DNA of 64,000 bases from Agarivorans sp. Alg241-V36 (GCF_900537085.1 NZ_UNRE01000001.1:191163-255162), one strand, 5' to 3'; counted from the stretch's first letter, positions 27,793-36,551 are shown. Made by a program: numbers and translations. Notes: generated by a model from the letters alone, not told the origin.

Positions 27793-28656
27793 TTACTGCA
27801 AGCGTTGGCTTAGGCGCACCGCTTCATCTATGCTTGCCAAGCCTAAGCCACCAATAAGTGCATGTCCATCAATCGCATAAATTGCCTTGGTTTTTCCAGC
27901 GGGTGTCGCAGCTAATACCGGAAAGCTACTTAGTACGCCCGATACTCCACCTAGCTTGTCTATGCTGCGCTGGCTAAATAACAATAGCTCTGGCTGCATA
28001 GAAAGAATGGCCTCATCAGACAGCGGCTTGTAACTGTTTAAATGTGGTTTGGCGAGGTTTACTGCACCTGCTAGCTCCATAATGCTATTAGCGGTGGTAT
28101 CACTGCCGGCGGTAAGCAGCTTTTTGGCATCATGGCTAATAAAGAACAAACTGTTAATTGGCTTGGCGGTTTGTGAGTACTGCTCTAGCTCGGTGAGTTG
28201 CTGGCTAAGCTTTTGTTGCAAGGCCATTGCTTGACTTTGATGACCCAATAGTTTGGCTAAGGCATCAATCCGTTGCTCAAGGCTAGCTACCGTTGACTGG
28301 CTATTCAAACGATGAATTTGCACACCGGCTTGTTGAAGCTGATTTAAGCTACTGTCGGGGCCCATTTCATCACTGCCAATAATAGCGTCGGGCGCTAAGG
28401 CTAATAAACCCTCGGCACTTAACTGGCGGTGGTAACCCACTACTGGCAGGCTTAAATCACTAGGTAGCTGGCTGGTTGAATCAACCGCGATAACTTGCTG
28501 TTCGGCGTCTAGAGCAATGATGATTTCAGTAATGTTTGCACCCGCACTTACCACCCGTTTAAGTGGCTCTGCTTGTAAGCTAGAACTGGCAATAAGGCTT
28601 AGCCCACAAATGGCGGTAAGCAGCTGGGGAAGGAGCGGAAAGTGGCGCTTAATCAT
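27793..28656 (-). CDS. hmuT: Periplasmic heme-binding protein
   Basis: A signal peptide (cut near LQA) precedes a class III solute-binding fold (periplasmic binding protein type 2 of iron/heme uptake): RVVSAGANITEIIIALDAE, LPVVGYHRQLSAEGLLALAPD and DAIIGSDEMGPDS. The Tyr in GYHRQ is at the position used by heme-binding HmuT proteins to hold iron (known for the family, not tested here). ATG 28656 overlaps the exbD stop by 8 bp. Heme crosses the outer membrane by a TonB-dependent receptor, which is not in this window. Confidence 0.92.
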   Translation of the reverse strand: MIKRHFPLLPQLLTAICGLSLIASSSLQAEPLKRVVSAGANITEIIIALDAEQQVIAVDSTSQLPSDLSLPVVGYHRQLSAEGLLALAPDAIIGSDEMGPDSSLNQLQQAGVQIHRLNSQSTVASLEQRIDALAKLLGHQSQAMALQQKLSQQLTELEQYSQTAKPINSLFFISHDAKKLLTAGSDTTANSIMELAGAVNLAKPHLNSYKPLSDEAILSMQPELLLFSQRSIDKLGGVSGVLSSFPVLAATPAGKTKAIYAIDGHALIGGLGLASIDEAVRLSQRLQ

Positions 28657-29071
28657 TGTTCTTTTCCATAAGTATTTGGGTGGTTTCAATTTCGAGTTGT
28701 TGCAGTAGCTCGAGCATTTTTAATAGGTGTTCAACCGGCACTTGGCGCTCGCTGGCTAAGCTCACACTGGGTTTGCTTTGGTCTTGGCTTTGTTGTTTTA
28801 TCGCCTGTTCAAAGGCTGCAAAAGTTTGGTAGCGCTGCTCGCCAAGGCCCCAAGTGGGGTTGTCTTGAAATAGACTTAGCTGCAATTTGGCCGGCTCACT
28901 GGCCACGCTGGCTTGCGCTTGGCTGGTTGCGGGTAAATCCATGTCCATTTGGTACACACGGCTGTTGGCGGTTAGTAGCAAAAACACCAGTACAATAAAA
29001 ATTATGTCTAGCAGAGCGGTTAAATCGGGCACCATGCTAAAACCGCTGCTTTGTTCTTCTATGCGGATCAT
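28649..29071 (-). CDS. exbD: ExbD, energy-transduction protein
   Basis: A single N-terminal membrane segment (LLDIIFIVLVFLLLTA) with an Asp in its first part (the proton-path Asp of ExbD/TolR) is followed by a periplasmic domain of about 100 residues. With ExbB it uses the proton gradient to drive TonB. The start overlaps the exbB stop (ATGA) and its end overlaps hmuT, so it is tightly coupled in the heme operon. Confidence 0.93.
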   Translation of the reverse strand: MIRIEEQSSGFSMVPDLTALLDIIFIVLVFLLLTANSRVYQMDMDLPATSQAQASVASEPAKLQLSLFQDNPTWGLGEQRYQTFAAFEQAIKQQSQDQSKPSVSLASERQVPVEHLLKMLELLQQLEIETTQILMEKNND

Positions 29072-29805
29072 GCTGGCGCGTGCTCTAGCTCTTGGGTTTT
29101 ATTGTCGGGTTGAAATGCCGCCAAGGTGCGGGCGTCATCGGCGAGGGTATTAACCCCTTCAATCATTAAATTTGCTTGGTTAATGGTGGTTTCAAGGTCG
29201 TGAATAATCCGCTCTTTCCACAGGCTTAAACCATGGGCAAAAGCGAGTGCGGGCACGGTAACTAACAGGCCTGCCGCAGTGGTGTACATGGCCGTTCCTA
29301 AACCCTGTGACAACATTGCTGGGTTTACCGCTTGCTCGCTTACCGCTAAAGCATCAAACATTTCAATTAAGCCTAATACCGTGCCGAGTAAGCCAAGCAA
29401 AGGGCTAATTAAAGCCAAAATGTGCAAGGCTTTTAGACCTCTGGCCAACTTTTGTTGTTGCTGGCGCAGCCATACGGCGGCAATTTCTTCTCGCAGGTTT
29501 TTAGCTTGTTCTTTATGCACTAGTAATAAACAAATCGCCTTACGCGCTAAACTGCGCGACTGCGAAAAGCACTGCTTTTGTTGCTTGCAAGTGGCCTGTT
29601 TACTGGTGAGTAAATGGGTCGCCAACTTAAGCCAATTGCGCTGGTGAATAGCAATATGAGTGAAGGCCAAACTAGCAATGCGCTCAATGATGATGGCACA
29701 AGCCAATACCGAACAAAGCAAAATGGGCCAGCGTAAATCGCCCAATTGCTCCGAGGTGAGAATATTGCTTAGCGCGCCAAGCTGTTCAGAAGACATTATT
29801 TGCAT
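29068..29805 (-). CDS. exbB: ExbB, energy-transduction protein
   Basis: The protein has three membrane segments. The MotA/TolQ/ExbB core includes LKALHILALISPLLGLLGTV and MYTTAAGLLVTVPALAFAHG, the usual signature blocks. At 245 residues it is a typical ExbB for a heme-specific TonB2-like system. ATG 29805 is used; a second ATG three codons later is possible. It lies 4 bp after tonB and overlaps exbD by 4 bp. Confidence 0.92.
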   Translation of the reverse strand: MQIMSSEQLGALSNILTSEQLGDLRWPILLCSVLACAIIIERIASLAFTHIAIHQRNWLKLATHLLTSKQATCKQQKQCFSQSRSLARKAICLLLVHKEQAKNLREEIAAVWLRQQQQKLARGLKALHILALISPLLGLLGTVLGLIEMFDALAVSEQAVNPAMLSQGLGTAMYTTAAGLLVTVPALAFAHGLSLWKERIIHDLETTINQANLMIEGVNTLADDARTLAAFQPDNKTQELEHAPA

Positions 29806-29809
29806 AGAC

Positions 29810-30658
29810 TTAACTCAATTTAAAACGGATAGGGATAAGCGCGCGTGACGCTTGGGCTTGGCCATCAACAATAAGGCCTTTAAATTGCCAGCGTTTCACT
29901 GCTTTTAAGGCGGCTTTGTCCAAGCTTTTAATGCCTGAACTGCTGTTAATTTCGCGTTTAGTTTGGCGCCCTGCGGGGTCTAGCCAAACCTCTACCATTA
30001 CCGTGCCCTCTAAACCGCGTTTTTTGGCTACTCGCGGGTAAACCGGGGCAGAAGGTGGCGAGGCAAAACGAGGCTGGGTATTAATACGTGGCAGCTTAGA
30101 TAAACCTTGATCTGGTTGAGATTGGCTATTTACCTGGCTAACCGCAGGCTTAGTATTAGCTAGTTCTTCAACAGGCTCGCGCTTAGTATCAGGCTTTGCT
30201 GCGGGTTTAAGGGGTTCTGTAGGCGTCTCTTTAGCTTGCTGCGGCTGCGGCGGTTTAGATTGGGCAAGCTGTGTTTGCTCTCTAGGTTTAGCTGGCTGCT
30301 TTTCACGAGGTATTTCCTTTACTACTGGCTTAAGATCCGCGGGTTTGGGGTTGGCCGGAACTGGCGTTGGTGTTTTCGCCACGGCTTTAGGCGTGACAGG
30401 CTCTGGCGTGACTTTGGCTGGAGCAATAGTTTTAACTGTGGGCTTAGCCTCAACCGGGCTTGGCTCAGCCACTTCTTCAACAACCTTAACCGGGGGCTGC
30501 TTAGCCACAACGTTGGTGTTTATGGCTACCACGCTCAAACTCGGCTCAGCCGTTTGGCCACCACTGCTTAGCGTTATCTCTTTGGTTTTGGGCTGCATAT
30601 ACATAAAGTAGCCATGTATAGCCGCAGAAATTAGCACGGCCAAACTAAGCTTCCCCAT
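29810..30658 (-). CDS. tonB: TonB, energy coupler for heme uptake
   Basis: An N-terminal anchor (LAVLISAAIHGYFMYM) leads into a long Pro/Lys/Glu-rich spacer (about residues 45-190) and a TonB C-terminal domain with PVYPRVAKKRGLEGTVMVEV and ALKAVKRWQFKG. This is the standard TonB layout: anchor, periplasm-spanning stalk and receptor-contacting domain. It is the first gene of the minus-strand heme operon, starting about 68 bp from the Fur box and divergent from hutX. Confidence 0.95.
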   Translation of the reverse strand: MGKLSLAVLISAAIHGYFMYMQPKTKEITLSSGGQTAEPSLSVVAINTNVVAKQPPVKVVEEVAEPSPVEAKPTVKTIAPAKVTPEPVTPKAVAKTPTPVPANPKPADLKPVVKEIPREKQPAKPREQTQLAQSKPPQPQQAKETPTEPLKPAAKPDTKREPVEELANTKPAVSQVNSQSQPDQGLSKLPRINTQPRFASPPSAPVYPRVAKKRGLEGTVMVEVWLDPAGRQTKREINSSSGIKSLDKAALKAVKRWQFKGLIVDGQAQASRALIPIRFKLS

Positions 30659-30725
30659 TTTTTACCCTTAAACCATTAACTCAACATTAGGCTAAGAATA
30701 CTGCTAAAAAAAATATAAGTAAATA

Positions 30726-30748
30726 CAAATGATAATGATTTGCATTTG
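30726..30748 (-). promoter_or_regulatory. Fur box between tonB and hutX
   Basis: CAAATG (30726-30731) and CATTTG (30743-30748) flank ATAATGATTTG. The first part matches the Fur consensus GATAATGAT exactly. It lies in the only intergenic gap of the heme locus and can control both divergent transcripts. Confidence 0.8.
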
Positions 30749-30830
30749 ATTGGTAGCTAGGTTAAGGTTTAAAACAGTTAAGCAGTTTGGTGTTTCCAAA
30801 CGTAGCAACAATGGTAGATAGGAGAGTTAA

Positions 30831-31346
30831 ATGGCCTTAACGCCAGCCGAAGTAGTAGAGCAACATAGCGAACTTAGTGTGGCTCAATTGGCAGAAAAAG
30901 CGCAATGCAGTGAAGCAGAAGTAGTAGAGCTACTTCCACAAGAGTGGGCCTGTTGGTTGCCTACCGAGCAACTGCAATGGCTAATGTACGATCTCCCCAG
31001 CTGGGGACCCATGACCACCATTATTCAAGTGGCTGGCTCGGTATTTGAGATTAAAGATAACTTTCCTAGTGGTAAACCAGGTCATGGTTATTACAATCTA
31101 ATGGATAAGCAAAGCCACTTACATGGGCATTTAAAGCTAGACAACATTGCTAGCGTAGCCTTAATCAGTAAGCCTTTGCGTGGCACCGAAAGTTACTGCT
31201 TCCAGTTTTTTGATGACAACGGCAGCACCGTATTTAAAGTATATTTGGGGCGTGATCGCAAACGCGTATTGTTACCCCAGCAGGTAGAACGCTTTGAGTT
31301 GCTAAAGCAAAACATGGCACTAACGGAACTAGAGAACCAACAGTAA
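30831..31346 (+). CDS. hutX: Heme utilisation protein HutX (ChuX/HutX family)
   Basis: HutX-type proteins bind heme in the cytosol and hand it to HutZ. Family blocks are visible: WLPTEQLQWLMYDLPSWGPM, FEIKDNFPSGKPGHGYYNL and SYCFQFFDDNGSTVFKVYLG. The HGYYNL region aligns with the heme-coordination surface of the family. AGGAGAG precedes the ATG. The stop codon overlaps the hutZ start (TAATG), so the two are translationally coupled. It is divergent from tonB behind the shared Fur box. Confidence 0.93.
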   Translation: MALTPAEVVEQHSELSVAQLAEKAQCSEAEVVELLPQEWACWLPTEQLQWLMYDLPSWGPMTTIIQVAGSVFEIKDNFPSGKPGHGYYNLMDKQSHLHGHLKLDNIASVALISKPLRGTESYCFQFFDDNGSTVFKVYLGRDRKRVLLPQQVERFELLKQNMALTELENQQ

Positions 31347-31858
31347 TGATTGATAAGAAAGCACGCTTGGCCTCACGCCTTGGCCCAGAAATCGCCGAAT
31401 TTGTAGAAAGTAAGCAAAGCATACTCATCGCTTCAATGGGAGAAGATGGCTTCCCACATAGCTCTTACTCGCCGTTTGTTTGCTACCAAGGCGCGTTCTA
31501 CATACTGATTAGCGATATCTCAAAACATGCCGATTACCTGCGTGCCCACGACAAAGCCGCTGTGATGCTGATTGATGATGAAGCCGATACCAAGCAAATT
31601 TACGCACGTAAGCGCTTAAGCTACGACGTAATAGCCAAGCAAGTAGACAGCGAACCACGCGAGCAAGTGATTGATTTACTTGAGCAACGCCATGGCGAAA
31701 TAGTGGGCAACCTTCGCCAGCTAGCTGACTTTAGCTTGTTTGTTCTAGAACCGATTAAAGGACGTTATGTAAAAGGATTTGGTCAAGCTTTTGATATTAA
31801 AGGCTTAGACGATGTCGATTTTGTGCACTTGAAGGAAGGGCATAAAAAGCGAGCTTAA
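31346..31858 (+). CDS. hutZ: Heme-degrading protein HutZ (PNPOx-like fold)
   Basis: The 170-residue protein has the pyridoxamine-phosphate-oxidase-like split barrel of HutZ/HugZ enzymes: SILIASMGEDGFPHSSYSPF and FYILISDISKHADYLRAHD, and a C-terminal extension with DFVHLKEGHKKRA. In the family the C-terminal His region takes part in heme binding. HutZ releases iron from heme in the cytosol. Coupled to hutX by a one-base stop/start overlap and followed by a terminator at 31960-31989. Confidence 0.94.
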   Translation: MIDKKARLASRLGPEIAEFVESKQSILIASMGEDGFPHSSYSPFVCYQGAFYILISDISKHADYLRAHDKAAVMLIDDEADTKQIYARKRLSYDVIAKQVDSEPREQVIDLLEQRHGEIVGNLRQLADFSLFVLEPIKGRYVKGFGQAFDIKGLDDVDFVHLKEGHKKRA

Positions 31859-31959
31859 TTGCTCGTGGGTTTTACACCCGTTGGGGCTTAGCTGCCCTTG
31901 TACGTAAGTACTCTCTCCACACTCAGCGAAAGCTGAAACCTTGGGTCTTATTAGACTGT

Positions 31960-31989
31960 AGCTGCACTAGTATTGGTGCAGCTTTTTTT
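31960..31989 (+). terminator. Intrinsic terminator after hutXZ
   Basis: AGCTGCAC and GTGCAGCT form an 8-bp stem around an 8-nt loop, followed by seven T. Confidence 0.85.
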
Positions 31990-32054
31990 ATGCCTTCGTT
32001 TCGTTAAGTTAAGCCAAACAAAGCAAAGCTAGATTTTTGTAAGCTCATCTCTAA

Positions 32055-33476
32055 CTCACTTTTGGTAAAAAGCCAATCATTAAGTTCAAAACAACGAATG
32101 GCTTTCAAGAAGCAAGCTACGAGCTAGTCGATTTAGTCAAAAAGTCATTTCACTTTGTTTACATACCGCCAATTAGAACAGCTAGTGATTTACAGTACAC
32201 TGAGACTGCCATTCTTCGACAACTTGTTGAGGCACACCTTGAGGCAGAAACTAAGCACAAAGACAGCTTTACAAATAAGTTTAAAGACGCCTTTACATTC
32301 TTACAAAAACACGCGCTGTCAAAATTAACGAAGAAGCTAGATAAGGAGAGTAGCTTACCAGATGAGTTAGGACTGCAACTTGGTTTTCGTAGAGACATGC
32401 ATTACTCAGAGTACATAAATGATATTGAAGTTACGATACAAGAGACCTCTCAACGTCATAATTTACTGAATTGTGGAACCGGAATTCAGAGCCTCACTAT
32501 CATTTCACTTTATAGGCTTTTAGCTAAGCTCGAAGGCAAAACCGTATTCTTAGCTCTTGAAGAACCGGAAACTAATTTACACCCACATGCACAAAGAGAA
32601 TTTATTCATACTATTCAAAAGGATGATAGTAATAGCCAACTTGCACTCACCACTCACTCAACCGCGATTATCGATACTCTGGGGCATAAAGATGTACTTC
32701 TCGTCAAAAAAGCACCGGATAGCAAAAGAGGTTTCAAAAGCAACATAAAGCAGCTTAGTACCACTTTTTTTGAAGACAATAACCTAGATAACTTCAAATA
32801 CTATCAATTCCATCTATATCGAAATAGCGAGTTTTTCTATGCTCGCCGTGTCATTCTGGTTGAGTCCAAAACGGATGCGGAAGTTTTGAAGGTCATTGCA
32901 CATAATGCTGGTATTGACCTAGGCTTAATCGGCTGTTCAATAATCAACCTTGATGGCGTAAAAAACCTTACTTACCCACTGACTATAATTAAAGAGCTTG
33001 AACTACCTTATCTCATAATTGTTGATAAAGACTTCTTTGTCCCATACTTAAACAGCAATAATGCTTCTGCGAGTAAAGATGTTAATGGCTTCCCACAATA
33101 TGGTAGCAACTTCAAAAGATCTTCCCCCGTAGACCTATTGTTAACGGACGATGGTGATAAAGAAGAAATACGCTCAAATTTTGTAACTAATCATACTAAA
33201 GCTCTAGAGTTGCTTGACAAATATGATGTTATATCAATGAGATATAACCTAGAGACAGACTTACTCCAAAGTAGTCGAGCGCTTGAGCTTATTTGTGATG
33301 AATTAGAGCTTGAAGGTGATGACCGAAATTCCCATAAAATTTTAACAACCAAAGAGCTGAGCAAAAAAATTAAAAATATTGAGTTACTAATGAATGTCGT
33401 ACGAAGCCTTAACGCATCAAATTATCCTCGCTCTTATAGTCGTATAAGACGAAAGGTAATGTCATTTAAAGGATGA
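32055..33476 (+). pseudogene. OLD-family ATPase/TOPRIM nuclease, 5'-truncated
   Basis: An open frame runs from just after a TAA at 32052 to 33476. The first stretch (for example FHFVYIPPIRTASDLQYTET) is the part that follows Walker A in OLD/AAA nucleases. Walker B (VFLALEEPETNLHPHAQ), the H-loop (TTHSTAIID) and the TOPRIM acidic sites (VILVESKTDAEVLK and LIIVDKDFF) are intact. The N-terminal P-loop (GxxGxGKS/T) and a start codon for the full frame are missing. The first ATG in the remaining frame is at 32397, in the middle of the ATPase domain. OLD-type proteins act in phage defence (OLD, Gabija GajA) as ATP-controlled nucleases. Without Walker A this copy is very likely inactive; no frame for the missing start is seen between the hutZ terminator and 32055. 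Confidence 0.75.
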
Positions 33477-33586
33477 TTGTTACGCTATTGGGCTTCTCAT
33501 AAACGGGCAAACCCTGTCTCGCTTTTGTCCCATCCGAATAAATGATAGTTTTCTAACATCGAAGAGTCATTCAAGCGTTAAGTAAG

Positions 33587-33614
33587 TTGAATCTCAACCA
33601 AAATTGATTATAAT
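33587..33614 (+). promoter_or_regulatory. Sigma-70 promoter of the Abi-associated small RNA
   Basis: TTGAAT (33587-33592) and TATAAT (33609-33614) with a 16-bp spacer. It predicts a transcript start near 33621, directly upstream of the hairpin RNA. Confidence 0.7.
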
Positions 33615-33620
33615 GAACCT

Positions 33621-33671
33621 AACAATGGCTTCCTCCAGAACTTCGGTTCGTAAGAGTGGGAGCTTTTTTTT
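33621..33671 (+). ncRNA. Small structured RNA upstream of the Abi_2 gene (abiF-motif-like)
   Basis: A compact fold of about 50 nt is visible: GCTTCC (33628-33633) pairs with GGGAGC (33658-33663, one G-U pair). Between them GAAC-TTCG-GTTC (33638-33649) makes a UUCG-type tetraloop hairpin. Eight T follow the outer stem as an intrinsic terminator. The element sits 15 bp before the Abi_2 gene and has its own promoter. A conserved 'abiF' RNA motif upstream of Abi_2 genes has been described in comparative RNA surveys (recalled, not checked); whether this RNA belongs to that motif needs a covariance-model search. It could be an antitoxin-like partner or an attenuator leader. Confidence 0.7.
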
Positions 33672-33686
33672 GCCTAAAATTTAGAG

Positions 33687-34682
33687 ATGCGCATGACGGA
33701 TTTAGTGCCATACAGAAAACCTTACCTTACCAGTGAACAACTTTGCACCAAGCTAGCAGAGCAAGGTTTAAAATTTGAAGATGAGCAAGCTAAAAAGTTC
33801 GCTGCCAATATCCTAAGTCGTTGCAGTTATTATCGCTTTAAGGCTTATTTATCACCTTTCCAAGATCCCGAAACAAAGATGTATAATGGCGATACATTTT
33901 TTTCTCATGGCTACGAACTCTATCAATTTGACGCTGAGCTGCGTAGTTATCTCTTTAATATAATTGAAAAAGTTGAAGTTGGAGTTCGCTCTTCCTTTGA
34001 CCAATGGATGACAAATCAAACAAACAACCCTTTCTGGTATCTAGATTCAGCCTTGTTTGTAAATAATGGTAACCAAGTCAAAACCGTTAGCCGAGTTCGC
34101 GATATGTTTATAGGCTCACAGGAACTTTTTGCACAACATTATCAAAAAAAGTATTACAACGAGTTTTGTCCATTCTACCGAGATCTTCCTCCGGGTTGGG
34201 TAGCTATTGAACTGATGACATTCGGCAATCTAGTAAATCTTATGCAAAGCTTAAGCCTTGAATCTGTTCGCGACTTAAAACTAGACCGATTTGCGAAGAA
34301 AAAACTCGATGTTGAAAAGTTCACTTCACTTTGCTCATGGATGGGAGCCCTGCAACAAGTTCGCAATCATTGCGGCCATCACACGCGCCTATTCTCACGT
34401 AACTTACATGCACCAAACGGTATCAAGCGCATTATGAGCAACGCCATTCCTTTGGTAAGAACTCGACCAAATCCAAACAAACGGGAAGAAGATCAGTTGA
34501 ACCGCTTATATACTTCGGTAATTGCGTTGCAACGAATACACTCAGGGCTTAAATTTGACGAAAAGCTTGGGCCTGCGTTAGCCCACTTATTTGATAAATA
34601 TCCGATAGCCAATCGTTTTATATCTGCAATGGGCTTTCCTACGGAGTGGAAGCAAGAACCTTTGCTTTTCGAACTTGATTAA
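33687..34682 (+). CDS. Abi_2 family (AbiD/AbiF-like) abortive infection protein
   Basis: The 331-residue protein shows Abi_2 marks: PYRKPYLTSEQLCTKLAEQG at the start, SRCSYYRFKAYLSPF, the YQFDAELRSYLFNIIEKVEV helix, GWVAIELMTFGNLVNL, and RNHCGHHTRLFSR. The last block carries RNHCGH, matching the Rx4-6H motif of HEPN-type RNases. Family proteins arrest phage infection by sacrificing or stalling the cell. Start ATG 33687 is used; ATG 33693 is as good and no strong ribosome binding site is seen. It is preceded by a small structured RNA with a terminator, so read-through or a later promoter must supply its mRNA. It follows a broken OLD-type gene. Confidence 0.9.
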   Translation: MRMTDLVPYRKPYLTSEQLCTKLAEQGLKFEDEQAKKFAANILSRCSYYRFKAYLSPFQDPETKMYNGDTFFSHGYELYQFDAELRSYLFNIIEKVEVGVRSSFDQWMTNQTNNPFWYLDSALFVNNGNQVKTVSRVRDMFIGSQELFAQHYQKKYYNEFCPFYRDLPPGWVAIELMTFGNLVNLMQSLSLESVRDLKLDRFAKKKLDVEKFTSLCSWMGALQQVRNHCGHHTRLFSRNLHAPNGIKRIMSNAIPLVRTRPNPNKREEDQLNRLYTSVIALQRIHSGLKFDEKLGPALAHLFDKYPIANRFISAMGFPTEWKQEPLLFELD

Positions 34683-34916
34683 ACCCAGTCTTGAAATCTG
34701 AGTTTGATGACCTTTATCTAAGGCGCTTTTGTCCCCGAAGCGACTCACAAACCAGAATAAAAATGCATTTTGACTGCACATTTTATTTTGTTAGCACATG
34801 AGTATTTTTTGGGTTAATACTGGTTGATTACAGAAGTCTGAACCTAGCTCGTAAATGATAATGGGGCAAAAAAGTTTCACACACTCGATAGCCAAGATTG
34901 TGCTTTTCAATCCCAT

Positions 34917-35056
34917 CATCTTCGCCGAGTAGCGCAAATGAACAAGGGAGCAGAGTTGAAGTCTGTTTGAGCGTAGCGAGTTACTTCAACGCCCTTGTGA
35001 ATGCGCAACGCAGGATCTAAGAAGATGCGGGGCGAGTTTTCTTTTTGCTTCGTTTT
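34917..35056. repeat. Structured intergenic repeat, copy A
   Basis: One of two imperfect copies downstream of the Abi gene. The core is CTGTTTGAGCGTAGCGAGTT (34963-34982), shared exactly with copy B apart from its edge. Flanking arms pair: CAAGGG with CCCTTG, GTTGAAGT with ACTTCAAC, GCGCA with TGCGC, and CATCTTC with GAAGATG. The tail TTTTCTTTTTGCTTCG is T-rich and nearly shared with copy B. No ORF is supported. Confidence 0.7.
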
Positions 35057-35157
35057 TCTTTGCTCGTCAAAGCTTAATGACGTCGCCGTAGGCGAAAGCC
35101 TTTACTCTATAGCTAACACATAAAGGGGCAGGCATGTGTTTATTAGTCCAGCTTACT

Positions 35158-35295
35158 TCCTTCATTGACGCCGAGTCGCGGAAGTAACAAGCGATCAAGC
35201 TGAGCACTGTTTGAGCGTAGCGAGTTGCGTATGCGCGCTTGCCCACTGAGCAACGAAGGATAAAGATAATGCAGGGCGACCTTTCTTTTTGCTTA
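35158..35295. repeat. Structured intergenic repeat, copy B
   Basis: Same layout as copy A, with the shared core CTGTTTGAGCGTAGCGAGTT at 35207-35226. The arm pair is CAAGCG with CGCTTG where copy A has CAAGGG with CCCTTG: both sides changed together. The tail CTTTCTTTTTGCTT matches. The 34683-35405 gap holds nothing else I can support. Confidence 0.7.
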
Positions 35296-35405
35296 ACTAA
35301 GCTCTGCCAGCATATCAAACGAGAACGGGCTGAAAGTACTGGAAGCTTTGCTTTTAAGCTATCATTCCAAAGGAAAAGACAAGCTCCCTTACCTAAGGAA
35401 TCAAG

Positions 35406-35723
35406 ATGATTTTTACTACTACAGAATCAATAGCCGGTAAGCCAACTAGTGAAGTATTAGGCGTGGTGACTGGCAGTGTGGTGCAGTCTAAACACATTGG
35501 TCGCGACATTATGGCGGGTTTTAAAAGCATTGTTGGTGGCGAAATTCGTGGTTATACCGAGATGCTTAGCGAAGCGCGAGATGTGGCGATTCAGCGCATG
35601 GTAGAAAGCGCCCAAAACAAAGGTGCCGATGCAGTGGTGGGCATTCGTTTTACCACTAGCGCGATTATGGATGGTTCTTCAGAAATTATGGTGTTTGGCA
35701 CAGCGGTTAAACTAAGTCAATAA
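35406..35723 (+). CDS. YbjQ family protein (DUF74)
   Basis: A 105-residue protein matching the YbjQ/UPF0145 family along its whole length: VLGVVTGSVVQSKHIGRDI, GEIRGYTEMLSEARDVAIQR, and AQNKGADAVVGIRFTTS. The family forms pentamer-like rings and is called heavy-metal-binding by some databases, but its role is not established. AGGAATCAAG precedes the ATG. Its last 8 codons and following bases recur at 36552-36579. Confidence 0.93.
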   Translation: MIFTTTESIAGKPTSEVLGVVTGSVVQSKHIGRDIMAGFKSIVGGEIRGYTEMLSEARDVAIQRMVESAQNKGADAVVGIRFTTSAIMDGSSEIMVFGTAVKLSQ

Positions 35724-35744
35724 AGGCCGAAAGTTCAGCCTTTT
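35719..35744 (+). terminator. Terminator after ybjQ
   Basis: AAAGGC (35722-35727) pairs with GCCTTT (35738-35743) around an imperfect loop, with a short T run. Confidence 0.5.
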
Positions 35745-35760
35745 AGTGATGTTTAAATAG

Positions 35761-36351
35761 TTAAGCTTTTTTGAATCGACTTGCAGCTAAGCCTAGTAAA
35801 CCAAAAGCGAAGATGGCTAATGTAGTTGGCTCAGTAACAGTAGCTGGGCTGTTAAATCTCGCTTGGAACGTTCCAGTTGTATCGCCATTGTTAAATACTA
35901 GTTTGCCGCCGCTTGTGTTCACACTAGGGCTTCTGTTCCACTGCAGAAATGATACGCTATCAACAACGGTATCGAGGGCTGTTAATAGGTCGTAGCTGCC
36001 AACGTTAAAAACGTTATACAGATCCATACCCGATTGACCTGCTCTAGAAAGACCTAAGATTCCGTTGGTAACGAAAGTTCGAGTGCCGCTGACAAAATCG
36101 AACACGCCGACATTATCGATAGTAATTGTGGTGCTAATGGCATCGATGTATTGACAGGTAGCACTACAAGATTGAAGGTCATCTGTGTTGGAATACTCTG
36201 TGATGGTAAAAAAGCTATCAGTGAATGCTTGACCACCAATGGTGCCAGAGCCTGTGCCGGTGTATTCAAATTCAATCAAACCAGCATTTGCAAAACCGCT
36301 AAATGATATAGCTAACAAAGCTATAAATGCCTTTAACGTCTTCATATTCAT
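35761..36351 (-). CDS. PEP-CTERM anchored secreted protein
   Basis: A signal peptide (MNMKTLKAFIALLAISFSG, cut near NAG) precedes a beta-rich body of about 150 residues. The C-terminus is a PEP-CTERM-type sorting signal: TVTEPTTLAIFAFGLLGLAA followed by SRFKKA (a V/T-EP motif, a hydrophobic stretch and a basic tail). Exosortase recognises such tails; no exosortase lies in the window. One Cys pair (SCSATCQ) may form a disulfide. AAGGA sits 6 nt before ATG 36351. The gene lies between ybjQ and a copy of the ybjQ tail. Confidence 0.85.
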   Translation of the reverse strand: MNMKTLKAFIALLAISFSGFANAGLIEFEYTGTGSGTIGGQAFTDSFFTITEYSNTDDLQSCSATCQYIDAISTTITIDNVGVFDFVSGTRTFVTNGILGLSRAGQSGMDLYNVFNVGSYDLLTALDTVVDSVSFLQWNRSPSVNTSGGKLVFNNGDTTGTFQARFNSPATVTEPTTLAIFAFGLLGLAASRFKKA

Positions 36352-36551
36352 ATTACTTCCTTTGTAATTCATTTCTTGAAAGACTCATTCTTTCACCGCC
36401 CGTATATGCACAAATCGAGCCCAAATAAAAAATCTATTAAATTCAGCATCTTATGGAGTTTGGTGGATTTGGGCTATAAAAAAGTGTAAATAAATCAGTC
36501 ACCTATGGTTATTAATTGAACTATCATTTGTTGGTTTTTTGTACAAGGAAG

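Noticed and set aside
30236-30611. Plus-strand frames antisense to tonB
   Set aside because: They mirror the Pro/Lys/Glu-rich repeat of tonB and have no start signals.
35067-35318. Minus-strand 83-codon frame across the structured repeats
   Set aside because: It lies entirely in repeat sequence with paired arms; no protein family look and no ribosome binding site.
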